A stretch of 64,000 nucleotides of DNA from Roseburia hominis (GTDB taxonomy: Bacteria; Bacillota; Clostridia; Lachnospirales; Lachnospiraceae): contig JAETOE010000004.1 in assembly GCA_021771815.1 (NCBI GenBank), forward strand, positions 48,600 through 112,599, given 5' to 3'. Both the position numbers and the translations under genes were made by a program. Below are positions 40,781 to 49,035 of the stretch, in pieces. The notes beneath the pieces are model-generated. The model was not told the origin of the DNA. It searched no databases and saw only the letters and a program-made list of their open reading frames with translations. The first letter of the stretch is position 1. Each line of letters begins with the position of its first letter.

Positions 40781-42100
40781 ATGAAGAGTTATACGACAAA
40801 TCAGAATGTGGCATTTGCGGAGGAGACCTGGGAATTTGTGGTAAGGAGCGGCAGCGAGATGAAGCAGGTGAGAGTCTATCCAGAGACCACATATCAGGAG
40901 GTATTGGGATTAGGCGGAGCATTTACTGAGGCTGCCGCTTATACTTATGCGCAAATGGGTGAGGAGAAGAAAAAGGAACTGCTCGAACTGTATTTTGGAG
41001 AACACGGAAACAGATATAATTTCTGCAGAATCCATATCCAGAGCTGTGACTTTGCTCTTGGAAACTATGCATATGTGGAGGATGCAGCAGATGTGGCGCT
41101 TGAGACCTTTAGTATCGATCGGGATAAAAAATATATCATTCCGTTGATTAAAGATGCGCAGAAAGTGGGGAAAGATATTTTGTTTCTGGCATCTCCGTGG
41201 AGCCCTCCAGCATTTATGAAAACAAACGGGGAGATGAATCACGGTGGAAAATTAAAGAAGGAATTTTACGGCATGTGGGCAGAAATGGTAGCCCGTTTTG
41301 TGACCGAATATCAGAAAGAGGGCATCACGGTCAGCCGTTTGACGGTTCAGAATGAGCCGAATGCTGTACAAAAATGGGATTCCTGTCTGTACACCGGAGC
41401 TGAGGAGGCAGAGTTCGCCTGTGACTATCTGCGGAAGGAATTGGACGCAGCCGGACATAATGAGGTTAAAATTAATGTTTGGGATCACAACAAAGAACGC
41501 GTCTTAGACAGGGCAAGAGAGAGCTTTGCAACGGAGGAGGCAAAGAGGGTCATTGATGGGATCGCATTCCACTGGTATACCGGTGACCACTTTGAGGCAT
41601 TGCAGCAAACACGAAATGAGTTTCCGGATAAGGAATTGATTTTTACCGAGGGATGCGTGGAGTACTCTCGTTTTGCATCGGATAATCAGACCGCTCATGC
41701 CGAGATGTATGCCCACGATATGATCGGAAATTTCAATGCGGGCATGAACGCTTACCTTGACTGGAATATCTATTTGGATGACGCGGGCGGTCCGAATCAT
41801 GTCGGAAACTTCTGTGATGCGCCAGTTATGTGCAATGTGGCAGAGGATGAGATCGATGTGAAATTATCCTATTATTACATCGGGCATTTCAGCCGCTTCA
41901 TTCGACCGGGAGCAAAGAGAGTGCTTGTATCGCGGTATACAGAAGATATTGAGACCGCCGGATTTGTGAACCCGAATGGCGGAAGAGTGCTCGTACTTCT
42001 AAACCGCACGGAGCAGCCGAAGAACTTCACGCTTGCGGAGGATGACAACGTTTGTGATATGGAGATAGGAGCGCATTCTATTATGACGCTCTGTTGGTAG
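40781..42100 (+). CDS. Glycoside hydrolase family 30 enzyme, cytoplasmic
   Basis: A 439-residue retaining glycosidase. The fold begins with the family-typical VLGLGGAFTEAAAYTYAQM; the acid/base is Glu192 (TVQNEPNAVQ) and the nucleophile Glu290 (LIFTEGCVEYSRF). A C-terminal beta domain follows. No signal peptide exists, so it should cleave sugars already imported by the adjoining ABC system. AAGGAG is 7 bases before the ATG at 40781, which beats the ATG at 40775. GH30 covers glucosylceramidases, beta-1,6-glucanases, beta-xylosidases and others; the activity here is not decided. Confidence 0.9.
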   Translation: MKSYTTNQNVAFAEETWEFVVRSGSEMKQVRVYPETTYQEVLGLGGAFTEAAAYTYAQMGEEKKKELLELYFGEHGNRYNFCRIHIQSCDFALGNYAYVEDAADVALETFSIDRDKKYIIPLIKDAQKVGKDILFLASPWSPPAFMKTNGEMNHGGKLKKEFYGMWAEMVARFVTEYQKEGITVSRLTVQNEPNAVQKWDSCLYTGAEEAEFACDYLRKELDAAGHNEVKINVWDHNKERVLDRARESFATEEAKRVIDGIAFHWYTGDHFEALQQTRNEFPDKELIFTEGCVEYSRFASDNQTAHAEMYAHDMIGNFNAGMNAYLDWNIYLDDAGGPNHVGNFCDAPVMCNVAEDEIDVKLSYYYIGHFSRFIRPGAKRVLVSRYTEDIETAGFVNPNGGRVLVLLNRTEQPKNFTLAEDDNVCDMEIGAHSIMTLCW

Positions 42101-42119
42101 AGAAGCAGATTTATGTTTT

Positions 42120-42147
42120 ACCGTCTCGAGCAATAGTTCGAGGCGGT
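42120..42147 (+). terminator. Hairpin after the GH30 gene
   Basis: Arms ACCGTCTCGA and TCGAGGCGGT with a GCAATAGT loop. The T-run is interrupted. It is strikingly like the T-box terminator at 42480. Confidence 0.6.
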
Positions 42148-42207
42148 AATTGTTCGTTGTTTTAAAGGTTGAGATTTTTTAGATTTATTGAGTAAGAATT
42201 TTTTTTG

Positions 42208-42236
42208 TTGACAAATACACGTTGATGTATTAAAGT
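42208..42236 (+). promoter_or_regulatory. Promoter of the T-box leader
   Basis: Perfect TTGACA (42208-42213), 17-base spacer, TAAAGT (42231-42236). Confidence 0.65.
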
Positions 42237-42242
42237 ATCATC

Positions 42243-42513
42243 ATAGTGACAAACCGATGAGAAAGAGTAGTAGGCATCGATTCGAGATGACAGAGAGCTG
42301 CAGGTGGTGTGATTGCGGTATTGAGAGCGTTGCTGAATGGACTTTTGAGGGCGGGCTGAAGTATTCTTTAGTAGGTGCCGCCGGGAACCGGACCCGTTAT
42401 CCATCCGGCATGTATGTTCGTACATGAATGAGTGGACGTTTCGTCAAGATGAGTGGTACCGCGATAATATTAGTTTATTACCGTCTCAAGCAATAGCTTG
42501 GGGCGGTTTTTTA
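42243..42513 (+). promoter_or_regulatory. T-box riboswitch with a tryptophan specifier
   Basis: The leader has the T-box architecture: stem I with the AGAGAG distal region (about 42292), a specifier loop reading GAA-TGG-AC with TGG at 42338-42340 (Trp codon), the T-box core GTGGTACCGCG (42453-42463), and an intrinsic terminator with arms at 42480-42491 and 42496-42507 followed by TTTTTT. Uncharged tRNA-Trp should stabilise the antiterminator and switch on the transporter genes. The acceptor-pairing base (42457) is U. Confidence 0.9.
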
Positions 42514-42586
42514 TATTAAGGAGGAAAATCCTCTGCTCCCACAAGGGTGGTCGCATTTTCCTTCGGAAAACAAGGAGGATTCTATT

Positions 42587-43720
42587 ATGAAAAAGAAAAT
42601 GTTGGCAGTAATTTTAACAATGGCAATGACGGCGGCGGCAGCGGCGGGCTGCGGAAACAGCGGCAACGGTTCGGACGGACCGACAGCAGGGCTTTCTTCC
42701 ACATCCGGCAACGGCGAAGACGGTACGGCAGGCACGCCGTCCACGGAACCGCAGGGGGAGGCAGCAGAGCAGGCTCCCGCGGCGGGAACGGTGTACAAGG
42801 TCGGTATCGTGCAGTACGTGGATGACGCGTCCTTAAATCAGATCGAGAAAGCGATCGAGGCGGAGCTCGATGCAAAGGGCGCAGAACTGGGAGTGACTTT
42901 TGATTATGCGGATTATACCTTCAACGGTCAGGCAGACCAGTCGATTCTGACACAGATTGCGGCAGATCTTCTCGCAGATGAAGTCGATATTATCATTCCG
43001 ATCGCTACGCCGACGGCAGTGGTTATGCAGAGTGCGACGGAGGAGCAGCAGATTCCGGTCGTATTTTCGGCAGTGTCCGATCCGGTCGGAGCGGGACTTG
43101 CGGCTGATATGAACGCACCGGGCGCGAACATTACGGGAACTTCGGATGCGATCGACACAGCGGCGATATTTGACCTGATGCTTGCTGCAAATCCTGATAC
43201 GGCAAAGGTCGGACTCTTATATGACAAGAGCCAGGCATCTTCGCTCGGTGCGATTGAGGCGGCGAAGGCATATTGCGACGATAAGGGAATATCTTATGTA
43301 GAGAAGACCGGAACGACGTCGGCGGAGGTGCAGGCGGCAGCGGATGCGTTGGTTGCCGAGGGCGTGGACGCCGTGTTCACCCCGCAGGATAATACGGTCA
43401 TGACGGCAGAGCTTGCAATCTTCGAGAAGTTTGTAGATGCGAAGATTCCTCATTATACAGGCGCGGATTCCTTTGCCTTAAACGGTGCGTTCTGCGGCTA
43501 CGGCGTCAACTATGAGGAGCTTGGAACAAAGACCGCGGACATGGCGGTGGATATTTTGGTAAACGGCACCGATCCGGCAGCGACACCGATTCAGACTTTG
43601 GAGCGCGGTATCGCCATGGTAAATACGGAAACGGCGGAGGCGATCGGCATAGATTATTCCATGTTTGCCGATATGTGTTCCGAAGTAATTGAAACGGTTA
43701 CAGCAGAGGAGTTCGAATAA
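42587..43720 (+). CDS. trpX: ABC substrate-binding lipoprotein, TrpX-like
   Basis: A 377-residue lipoprotein of the ABC_sub_bind (DUF534) type. The signal peptide ends AAAAGC with acceptor Cys22, then a Gly/Ser/Thr linker. Family features include VGIVQYVDDASLNQIEKAIEAEL near the start of the mature domain and IPVVFSAVSDPVGAGL further on. The Trp T-box in front, together with the classical order binding protein, permease and ATPase, identifies it as the tryptophan-type member. AAGGAGG is 8 bases from the ATG. Confidence 0.87.
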   Translation: MKKKMLAVILTMAMTAAAAAGCGNSGNGSDGPTAGLSSTSGNGEDGTAGTPSTEPQGEAAEQAPAAGTVYKVGIVQYVDDASLNQIEKAIEAELDAKGAELGVTFDYADYTFNGQADQSILTQIAADLLADEVDIIIPIATPTAVVMQSATEEQQIPVVFSAVSDPVGAGLAADMNAPGANITGTSDAIDTAAIFDLMLAANPDTAKVGLLYDKSQASSLGAIEAAKAYCDDKGISYVEKTGTTSAEVQAAADALVAEGVDAVFTPQDNTVMTAELAIFEKFVDAKIPHYTGADSFALNGAFCGYGVNYEELGTKTADMAVDILVNGTDPAATPIQTLERGIAMVNTETAEAIGIDYSMFADMCSEVIETVTAEEFE

Positions 43721-43722
43721 TT

Positions 43723-44691
43723 ATGGGTTCCATCATTACTTTATCCATTGTGCAGAATGCCTTGGAGCTTGGCTTCATCTACGCATTGGTTGCACTGGCG
43801 CTTTTTATCTCATTTAGTATCTTAAATATTGCAGATCTCTCGACGGACGGCTGTTTTACACTCGGGTGCGCAGTCTGCGCATCCGTGACATTGGCGGGGC
43901 ATCCGGTGTTAGGTCTTTTTGCGGCGATGGCGGCGGGAGTCTGCTCGGGCTTTGTGACGGCATTTCTGCAGACAAAGCTTGGCATTCAGTCGATTCTTGC
44001 GGGAATCATTGTAAATACGGGGCTTTATACGATCAATATCGCTGTGATGGGTTTTGCGTCCAACATGAACCTCTTTGCCTGCGAGTCTGTTTTTACGTGG
44101 GCAAAGGAGACGATCGGAGGCACATGGTATAAGCTGATCGTGGCGGCTGTCATCGTCATTTTCGTCGGCGTGCTGATTTCGCTGTTTCTAAATACAAGAC
44201 TGGGATTGTCCATCCGCGCGACAGGCGACAATCCCGATATGGTGCGCGCGTCAAGTATCAATACGGGCATGATGATTACGATCGGGCTGTGCGTTGCGAA
44301 TGCGCTTACCGGGCTTTCCGGCGGACTTTTGGCGCAGTATCAGAAGTCCTGCGATATCAACCTCGGGACGGGTATGGTGACGATCGCTCTTGCGAGCCTT
44401 ATCATCGGCGAGTCGATCATCGGCAAAGGAAATATGCTAAAGCGGGTCGCGGGCGTGATTCTCGGAAGCTGCCTGTACCGCTTTATCGTGGCGGTGGCGC
44501 TGCGCCTCAATGTTCCGGCAGAGTGCTTAAAGCTGGTGTCTTCGATTATTGTAGCGGTAGCGATCGCATTTCCTTATATGAAAAAGCAGTTCGCCTTCCG
44601 GCAGCAGAAGCGCGCGGCGCGCATCACGAACCAGCAGTACATAAAGGAAATGCTAAGAAAAGAACAGACGGGAAAAGGAGGAGAAATGTGA
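43723..44691 (+). CDS. trpY: ABC permease, TrpY-like
   Basis: A 322-residue permease with about eight hydrophobic segments, of the branched-chain amino-acid/BmpD-like (PF02653) type rather than the EAA class. Notable stretches are LGIQSILAGIIVNTGLY and RLGLSIRATGDNPDMVRASSIN. It starts 2 bases after trpX ends and abuts the ATPase gene. The C-terminal tail is basic and cytoplasmic. Confidence 0.87.
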   Translation: MGSIITLSIVQNALELGFIYALVALALFISFSILNIADLSTDGCFTLGCAVCASVTLAGHPVLGLFAAMAAGVCSGFVTAFLQTKLGIQSILAGIIVNTGLYTINIAVMGFASNMNLFACESVFTWAKETIGGTWYKLIVAAVIVIFVGVLISLFLNTRLGLSIRATGDNPDMVRASSINTGMMITIGLCVANALTGLSGGLLAQYQKSCDINLGTGMVTIALASLIIGESIIGKGNMLKRVAGVILGSCLYRFIVAVALRLNVPAECLKLVSSIIVAVAIAFPYMKKQFAFRQQKRAARITNQQYIKEMLRKEQTGKGGEM

Positions 44692-44692
44692 T

Positions 44693-45523
44693 ATGGCAGT
44701 CGAGAAAGATTCCATGCTCATTATGAAAAATGTTGAAAAGACCTTCAATCCCGGCACGGTCAATGAGAAACGGGCGTTAAACGGTGTGAGCCTCACCTTG
44801 AGAAAGGGAGATTTTGCGACAATTGTCGGAAGTAACGGCGCGGGAAAATCCACGCTTTTTAACGCGATTACCGGAGCATTTTTCCCGGATAAGGGACTGA
44901 TTATGTTAGGCGGGGAGGACATCACCTACCAGAAAGAGCATGTGAGGAGCAAGGTCATCGGTCATCTGTTTCAGGACCCGCTTAAGGGCACGGCGCCGCA
45001 CATGACGATCGAGGAGAATATGGCGCTCGCCTATCTGCGCACGACAACCTCAAAGAACGCTTATTTCAGCAGGATAAAAGCGGCGGACAAAAAGACGTTC
45101 AGAGAACAGCTTTCCCTGCTTGACATGGGGCTTGAAGATCGGATGAAACAGCCGGTCGGTCTGCTTTCCGGCGGACAGAGACAGGCGCTTACGCTTTTGA
45201 TGGCGACGATGGTGACGCCGAAGATTCTTCTGCTCGACGAGCATACGGCGGCGCTCGATCCGGCGACGGCGGAGAAGGTCTTATCGCTCACAAAGCAGAT
45301 CGTAGCCGAGCGGGAGATTACCTGTCTTATGGTAACGCACAATATGCATCAGGCGCTTTCACTTGGAAACCGTACGCTGATGATGGATGCGGGAAATATT
45401 GTGCTTGATGTCGAGGGAGAGGTGCGTCGGAAGATGACGGTGGACGATCTTTTGGAGCAGTTCGCGCTTCGCGCAGGAAAAGCGCTTGATAACGACAGGA
45501 TTCTTTTTTCAAAGGTAGAATAG
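44693..45523 (+). CDS. trpZ: ABC transporter ATPase, TrpZ-like
   Basis: A 276-residue nucleotide-binding subunit: Walker A GSNGAGKST, Q-loop HLFQDP, signature LLSGGQRQALT, Walker B ILLLDEHTAALD and H-loop MVTHNMHQ. It begins one base after the permease stop, with GGAGGAGAAATG as signal. It completes the importer whose expression is governed by the Trp T-box. Confidence 0.93.
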   Translation: MAVEKDSMLIMKNVEKTFNPGTVNEKRALNGVSLTLRKGDFATIVGSNGAGKSTLFNAITGAFFPDKGLIMLGGEDITYQKEHVRSKVIGHLFQDPLKGTAPHMTIEENMALAYLRTTTSKNAYFSRIKAADKKTFREQLSLLDMGLEDRMKQPVGLLSGGQRQALTLLMATMVTPKILLLDEHTAALDPATAEKVLSLTKQIVAEREITCLMVTHNMHQALSLGNRTLMMDAGNIVLDVEGEVRRKMTVDDLLEQFALRAGKALDNDRILFSKVE

Positions 45524-45543
45524 CACATATAAACAGAAAATAT

Positions 45544-45581
45544 GGGAAAAGCCGTTGAAATATGACGGCTTTTCCTTTATT
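45544..45581 (+). terminator. Intrinsic terminator of the trpXYZ operon
   Basis: Arms GGAAAAGCCGT and ACGGCTTTTCC around a short loop, followed by TTTATT. Confidence 0.85.
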
Positions 45582-45698
45582 ATATAAAATTAGATGCCCG
45601 CAGGCGTGAAGTTTATGTTCCGTTTACTGTGCGGGAGTAATATGTTTGTGTTCAGTTCAGAAGGGGATTGGGATAACACAGAATACGAGGAGGAAATT

Positions 45699-46577
45699 AT
45701 GTATCCGATTGTTAAGAAAGAGAAATTGGCAGACAAGATTTATCTCATGGATGTCAAAGCGCCGCGTGTGGCGCAGTACTGCGAGCCGGGACAGTTCGTG
45801 ATTGTGAAAATGGATGAACACGGCGAACGTATTCCGCTTACCATCTGCGATTATGACAGAGAGGCGGGAACGATCACGATTGTATTTCAGACCGTGGGAG
45901 CATCCACGGAGCGCATGGTAGCGCTTGAGGCGGGAGACGCATTTGAGGATTTTGTCGGGCCGCTCGGATGTCCGTCCGACCTTATCGACGAGGACATCGA
46001 GACGCTTAAGAAAAAGAAGATTTTGTTTGTCGCGGGCGGCGTCGGAACAGCCCCGGTCTATCCGCAGGTAAAATGGCTGCATGAGCATGGTGTGGACTGT
46101 GACGTTATCATGGGTTCGAGAAATAAAGATCTTTTGATCTTAGAGGATGAGATGCGCGCGGTGGCGACGAATCTTTATGTGACAACGGATGATGGTTCCT
46201 ATGGTTTCCACGGAACGGGAACGGCACAGCTTCAGGCACTCTGGGACGAGGGTGTGCGCTACGACCATTGTGTGGCGATCGGACCGATGATTATGATGAA
46301 GTTTGTCTGTAAGCTGACGAAGGAACTTGGAATTCATACGATTGTTTCCATGAATCCGATTATGGTTGACGGAACCGGAATGTGCGGCGCGTGCCGTCTT
46401 GTAGTCGGCGATGAAGTGAAGTTCGCCTGCGTGGACGGACCGGAGTTCGACGGTCATCTGGTAGATTTCGATCAGGCGATGAAGCGCCAGCAGCAGTACA
46501 AGACCGAAGAGGGCAGAGCGATGTTAAAGGAGCAGGAAGGCGATACGCACCACGGCGGATGCGGTCAGTGCAGCTAA
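45699..46577 (+). CDS. nfnA: NfnA-like FAD/NAD(H)-binding subunit of ferredoxin:NADP+ oxidoreductase
   Basis: A 292-residue flavoprotein related to dihydroorotate dehydrogenase electron-transfer subunits. The FAD motif is RIPLTICDYD, the nucleotide motif FVAGGVGTAPVYPQ, and a [2Fe-2S] cluster is indicated by MCGACR and a later Cys (KFACVDG). The C-terminus has HHGGCGQCS. The ATG at 45699 follows GAGGAGG; an upstream open frame is ignored. Together with the next gene it would form the electron-bifurcating NADH-dependent ferredoxin:NADP+ oxidoreductase of anaerobes. A standalone GltA-associated reductase is the alternative name. Confidence 0.85.
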   Translation: MYPIVKKEKLADKIYLMDVKAPRVAQYCEPGQFVIVKMDEHGERIPLTICDYDREAGTITIVFQTVGASTERMVALEAGDAFEDFVGPLGCPSDLIDEDIETLKKKKILFVAGGVGTAPVYPQVKWLHEHGVDCDVIMGSRNKDLLILEDEMRAVATNLYVTTDDGSYGFHGTGTAQLQALWDEGVRYDHCVAIGPMIMMKFVCKLTKELGIHTIVSMNPIMVDGTGMCGACRLVVGDEVKFACVDGPEFDGHLVDFDQAMKRQQQYKTEEGRAMLKEQEGDTHHGGCGQCS

Positions 46578-46606
46578 ATGAAATGATAGAGAGTATGGAG
46601 GTTCAT

Positions 46607-47992
46607 ATGGACGTAATGACGAAAGTACCGGTTCGTGAGCAGGACCCACAGGTGCGTGCGGCGAACTTTGAAGAGGTATGTCTGGGATATAACGAAGAAG
46701 AGGCAATGGCGGAGGCGGCGCGCTGCTTAAACTGCAAGAATGCACAGTGTATGAAGGGATGTCCGGTATCGATCGATATTCCGGGCTTTATTGCACAGGT
46801 AAAGGAAGGCAATTTCGAGGAGGCTTACCAGATCATCAGCAAGTCTTCCGCACTCCCGGCAGTCTGCGGCCGTGTATGTCCGCAGGAGAATCAGTGCGAG
46901 GGCAAATGCATCCGCGGTATCAAGGGCGAGGCTGTCTCCATCGGTAAGTTGGAGCGCTTTGTTGCTGACTGGGCGAGAGAGCACGGCATCAAGCCGAAGA
47001 TGGCAGAGAAGACGAACGGTCATAAAGTGGCGGTCATCGGTTCCGGTCCTGCGGGACTGACCTGTGCGGGCGATCTTGCAAAGCTCGGTTATGAGGTGAC
47101 GATTTTTGAGGCGCTTCACGAAGCGGGCGGTGTGCTTGTATATGGTATTCCGGAATTCCGTCTGCCAAAGCAGAAGGTCGTTGCGGCGGAGGTCGAGAAT
47201 GTAAAGGCACTCGGTGTCAAGATCGAGACGAATGTCGTTGTTGGAAAATCCGTAACGATCGACGAACTGATGGAGCAGGAAGGCTTCGAGGCAGTCTTTA
47301 TCGGATCGGGCGCAGGACTTCCGAGATTTATGGGAATCCCGGGCGAGCAGGCGATGGGCGTGTTCTCCGCGAATGAGTTCCTTACCAGAAATAACCTGAT
47401 GAAAGCATTTCTGGAGGAGTACGATACACCGATCAAAGCGGGCAAAAAAGTTATCGTTGTCGGCGGCGGAAATGTGGCGATGGACGCTGCGAGAACTGCA
47501 AAGCGTCTCGGCGCGGAGGTGCATGTTGTATACCGCCGCGGCGAGGAAGAGCTTCCGGCACGTAAGGAAGAGGTACATCACGCGAAGGAGGAGGGCATCA
47601 TTTTTGATCTGCTCCAGAATCCGACCGAGCTGCTCGTGGATGAGAACGGCTGCGTGAAGGGGGCGAAGGTCATCAAGATGGAGCTTGGCGAGCCGGATGC
47701 ATCCGGCAGAAGAAGTCCGGTGGAGATTCCGGGTTCCGAGTATGAGATTGAGGCGGACACCGTTATCATGTCGCTCGGTACATCCCCGAATCCGTTGATC
47801 TCCTCGACGACGAAGGGGCTTGAGACGAACCGCAGGAAGTGTATCGTGGCGGAGGAAGAAAACGGCGCCACCTCTAAGGAGGGCGTATTCGCAGGCGGAG
47901 ACGCCGTGACCGGAGCGGCGACGGTCATTCTTGCCATGGGCGCAGGAAAAGCTGCTGCAAAGGGAATTGACGAGTATCTGAGCGCAAAATAG
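46607..47992 (+). CDS. nfnB: NfnB/GltA-like NADPH-dependent oxidoreductase (glutamate synthase small-subunit family)
   Basis: A 461-residue iron-sulfur flavoprotein. N-terminal Cys motifs CLNCKNAQCMKGCPV and CGRVCPQENQCEGKC hold two [4Fe-4S] clusters; FAD binding is GSGPAGLTCAGDLAKLG, and NADPH binding VVGGGNVAMDAARTAKRLG with the RRGEEELPARKEE stretch. No glutamate synthase large subunit is adjacent, whereas an NfnA-like subunit lies 29 bases upstream, so an Nfn complex is the better reading. GGAGG is 5 bases from the ATG at 46607. Confidence 0.88.
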   Translation: MDVMTKVPVREQDPQVRAANFEEVCLGYNEEEAMAEAARCLNCKNAQCMKGCPVSIDIPGFIAQVKEGNFEEAYQIISKSSALPAVCGRVCPQENQCEGKCIRGIKGEAVSIGKLERFVADWAREHGIKPKMAEKTNGHKVAVIGSGPAGLTCAGDLAKLGYEVTIFEALHEAGGVLVYGIPEFRLPKQKVVAAEVENVKALGVKIETNVVVGKSVTIDELMEQEGFEAVFIGSGAGLPRFMGIPGEQAMGVFSANEFLTRNNLMKAFLEEYDTPIKAGKKVIVVGGGNVAMDAARTAKRLGAEVHVVYRRGEEELPARKEEVHHAKEEGIIFDLLQNPTELLVDENGCVKGAKVIKMELGEPDASGRRSPVEIPGSEYEIEADTVIMSLGTSPNPLISSTTKGLETNRRKCIVAEEENGATSKEGVFAGGDAVTGAATVILAMGAGKAAAKGIDEYLSAK

Positions 47993-48043
47993 CGTGCGAC
48001 AGGATTTGACGCGCTCGAAACAGATTTTGGATTCCACAAAAAT

Positions 48044-48066
48044 AGAATCCGGCTCTGCCGGATTCT
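48044..48066 (-). repeat. Dispersed palindrome, copy 3 (inverted)
   Basis: Same 10-base arms and AGA loop as at 473 and 11835, in the opposite direction, with the T-run on the minus strand. It would act as a terminator for minus-strand transcription. Confidence 0.8.
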
Positions 48067-48080
48067 CCTCGCTCGATAAG

Positions 48081-48121
48081 AAATGCCTCATTCCGGATAA
48101 AAACGGAATGAGGCATTTTTC
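48081..48121. terminator. Bidirectional terminator between nfnB and the ABC permease
   Basis: Fifteen-base arms (48081-48095 and 48104-48118; AAATGCCTCATTCCG and its complement) flanked by T-run and A-rich sequence. Confidence 0.9.
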
Positions 48122-48180
48122 ACGCGGCAGGAAATTGCATTTTGCTGCATGAAATCCCTGACGGGCAGGCAGCGCAGCGT

Positions 48181-49035
48181 TTACTCAAGATTCACATGCT
48201 TGCGCACGATGACATTGCAGATGACATACAGCACAATGACAACCAGAACGGAATAGATCATCTGCCCGCCGAGAAAAGCATTCTGGAGTTCGGACGCCGT
48301 GCCGGAAACGGCAGTTACGTTGACGCTGAATATGCTGCCGTTTACGGAGGCGGAAGCGAATAATCCGCAGATTGTCATCACGACAAGACTCATCACCTGA
48401 TTGACGAAATACATGATAACGCCGGCGACAACAGAGACAAGCACTTTGTTCGTCGCAAAGAGCTGTCCGATGGATGCGCTTGCGAATACCCACAGCAGAT
48501 AGGTCAGGCAGGAAAGCATAAGGGCTGCGATCGCATAGAGCACAAATCCCGCGCCGTTCATTCCCATTGCTGAAAGTTCGCTGCCGAAATCTTTCCAAAA
48601 CTCCGTGGAAAGCAGCCGCCATAGTTCACCATCGGAGGCGCCGTTAACCAGAAAGAAAATCGAAGCAATAAACAACAGTATGGAGAGGAAGATCCAGATA
48701 AAGGAGGTCGCAAGCTTCACGTGGAAGGTTGTAAGTCTCTTTACCGGAAGCGTGTGCGTCAGGTAGCCCTGTGCGGAATACATGGTCTTATAAAAATGCG
48801 TGCACATATAGACATAGGTGACAATAAAAAATGCAAAGATGCTTAAGATATAGACAATCAGCGCAGTAGCAAAGAGCAGATTGGCAATCGGACTGTCGTT
48901 TCCCGTAACTTCCATGCGGACAGCTCCCCGCAGTGCAAACGTGCCGATGATTGTGGTAAGAAGCAGCACGCCGTAGATGGTGAGCATGACCTTCGCCGTA
49001 TTCTTAAATTCGTATTTGAAAAGTTTTCCTAACAT
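48181..49035 (-). CDS. ABC-2-like membrane permease
   Basis: A 284-residue membrane protein with six hydrophobic segments, starting MLGKLFKYEFKNTAK, a common opening of ABC-2-type permeases. Its start overlaps the stop of the ATPase gene by 7 bases. The GntR-ATPase-permease order is that of YtrABCDEF-type systems that respond to cell-wall-active compounds or handle small exports. The substrate is unknown. Confidence 0.85.
   Translation of the reverse strand: MLGKLFKYEFKNTAKVMLTIYGVLLLTTIIGTFALRGAVRMEVTGNDSPIANLLFATALIVYILSIFAFFIVTYVYMCTHFYKTMYSAQGYLTHTLPVKRLTTFHVKLATSFIWIFLSILLFIASIFFLVNGASDGELWRLLSTEFWKDFGSELSAMGMNGAGFVLYAIAALMLSCLTYLLWVFASASIGQLFATNKVLVSVVAGVIMYFVNQVMSLVVMTICGLFASASVNGSIFSVNVTAVSGTASELQNAFLGGQMIYSVLVVIVLYVICNVIVRKHVNLE

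Noticed and set aside
46727..48091. 454-codon minus-strand frame opposite nfnB
   Set aside because: Shadow of the nfnB gene; no conserved motif and an extreme Arg/His/Leu content.
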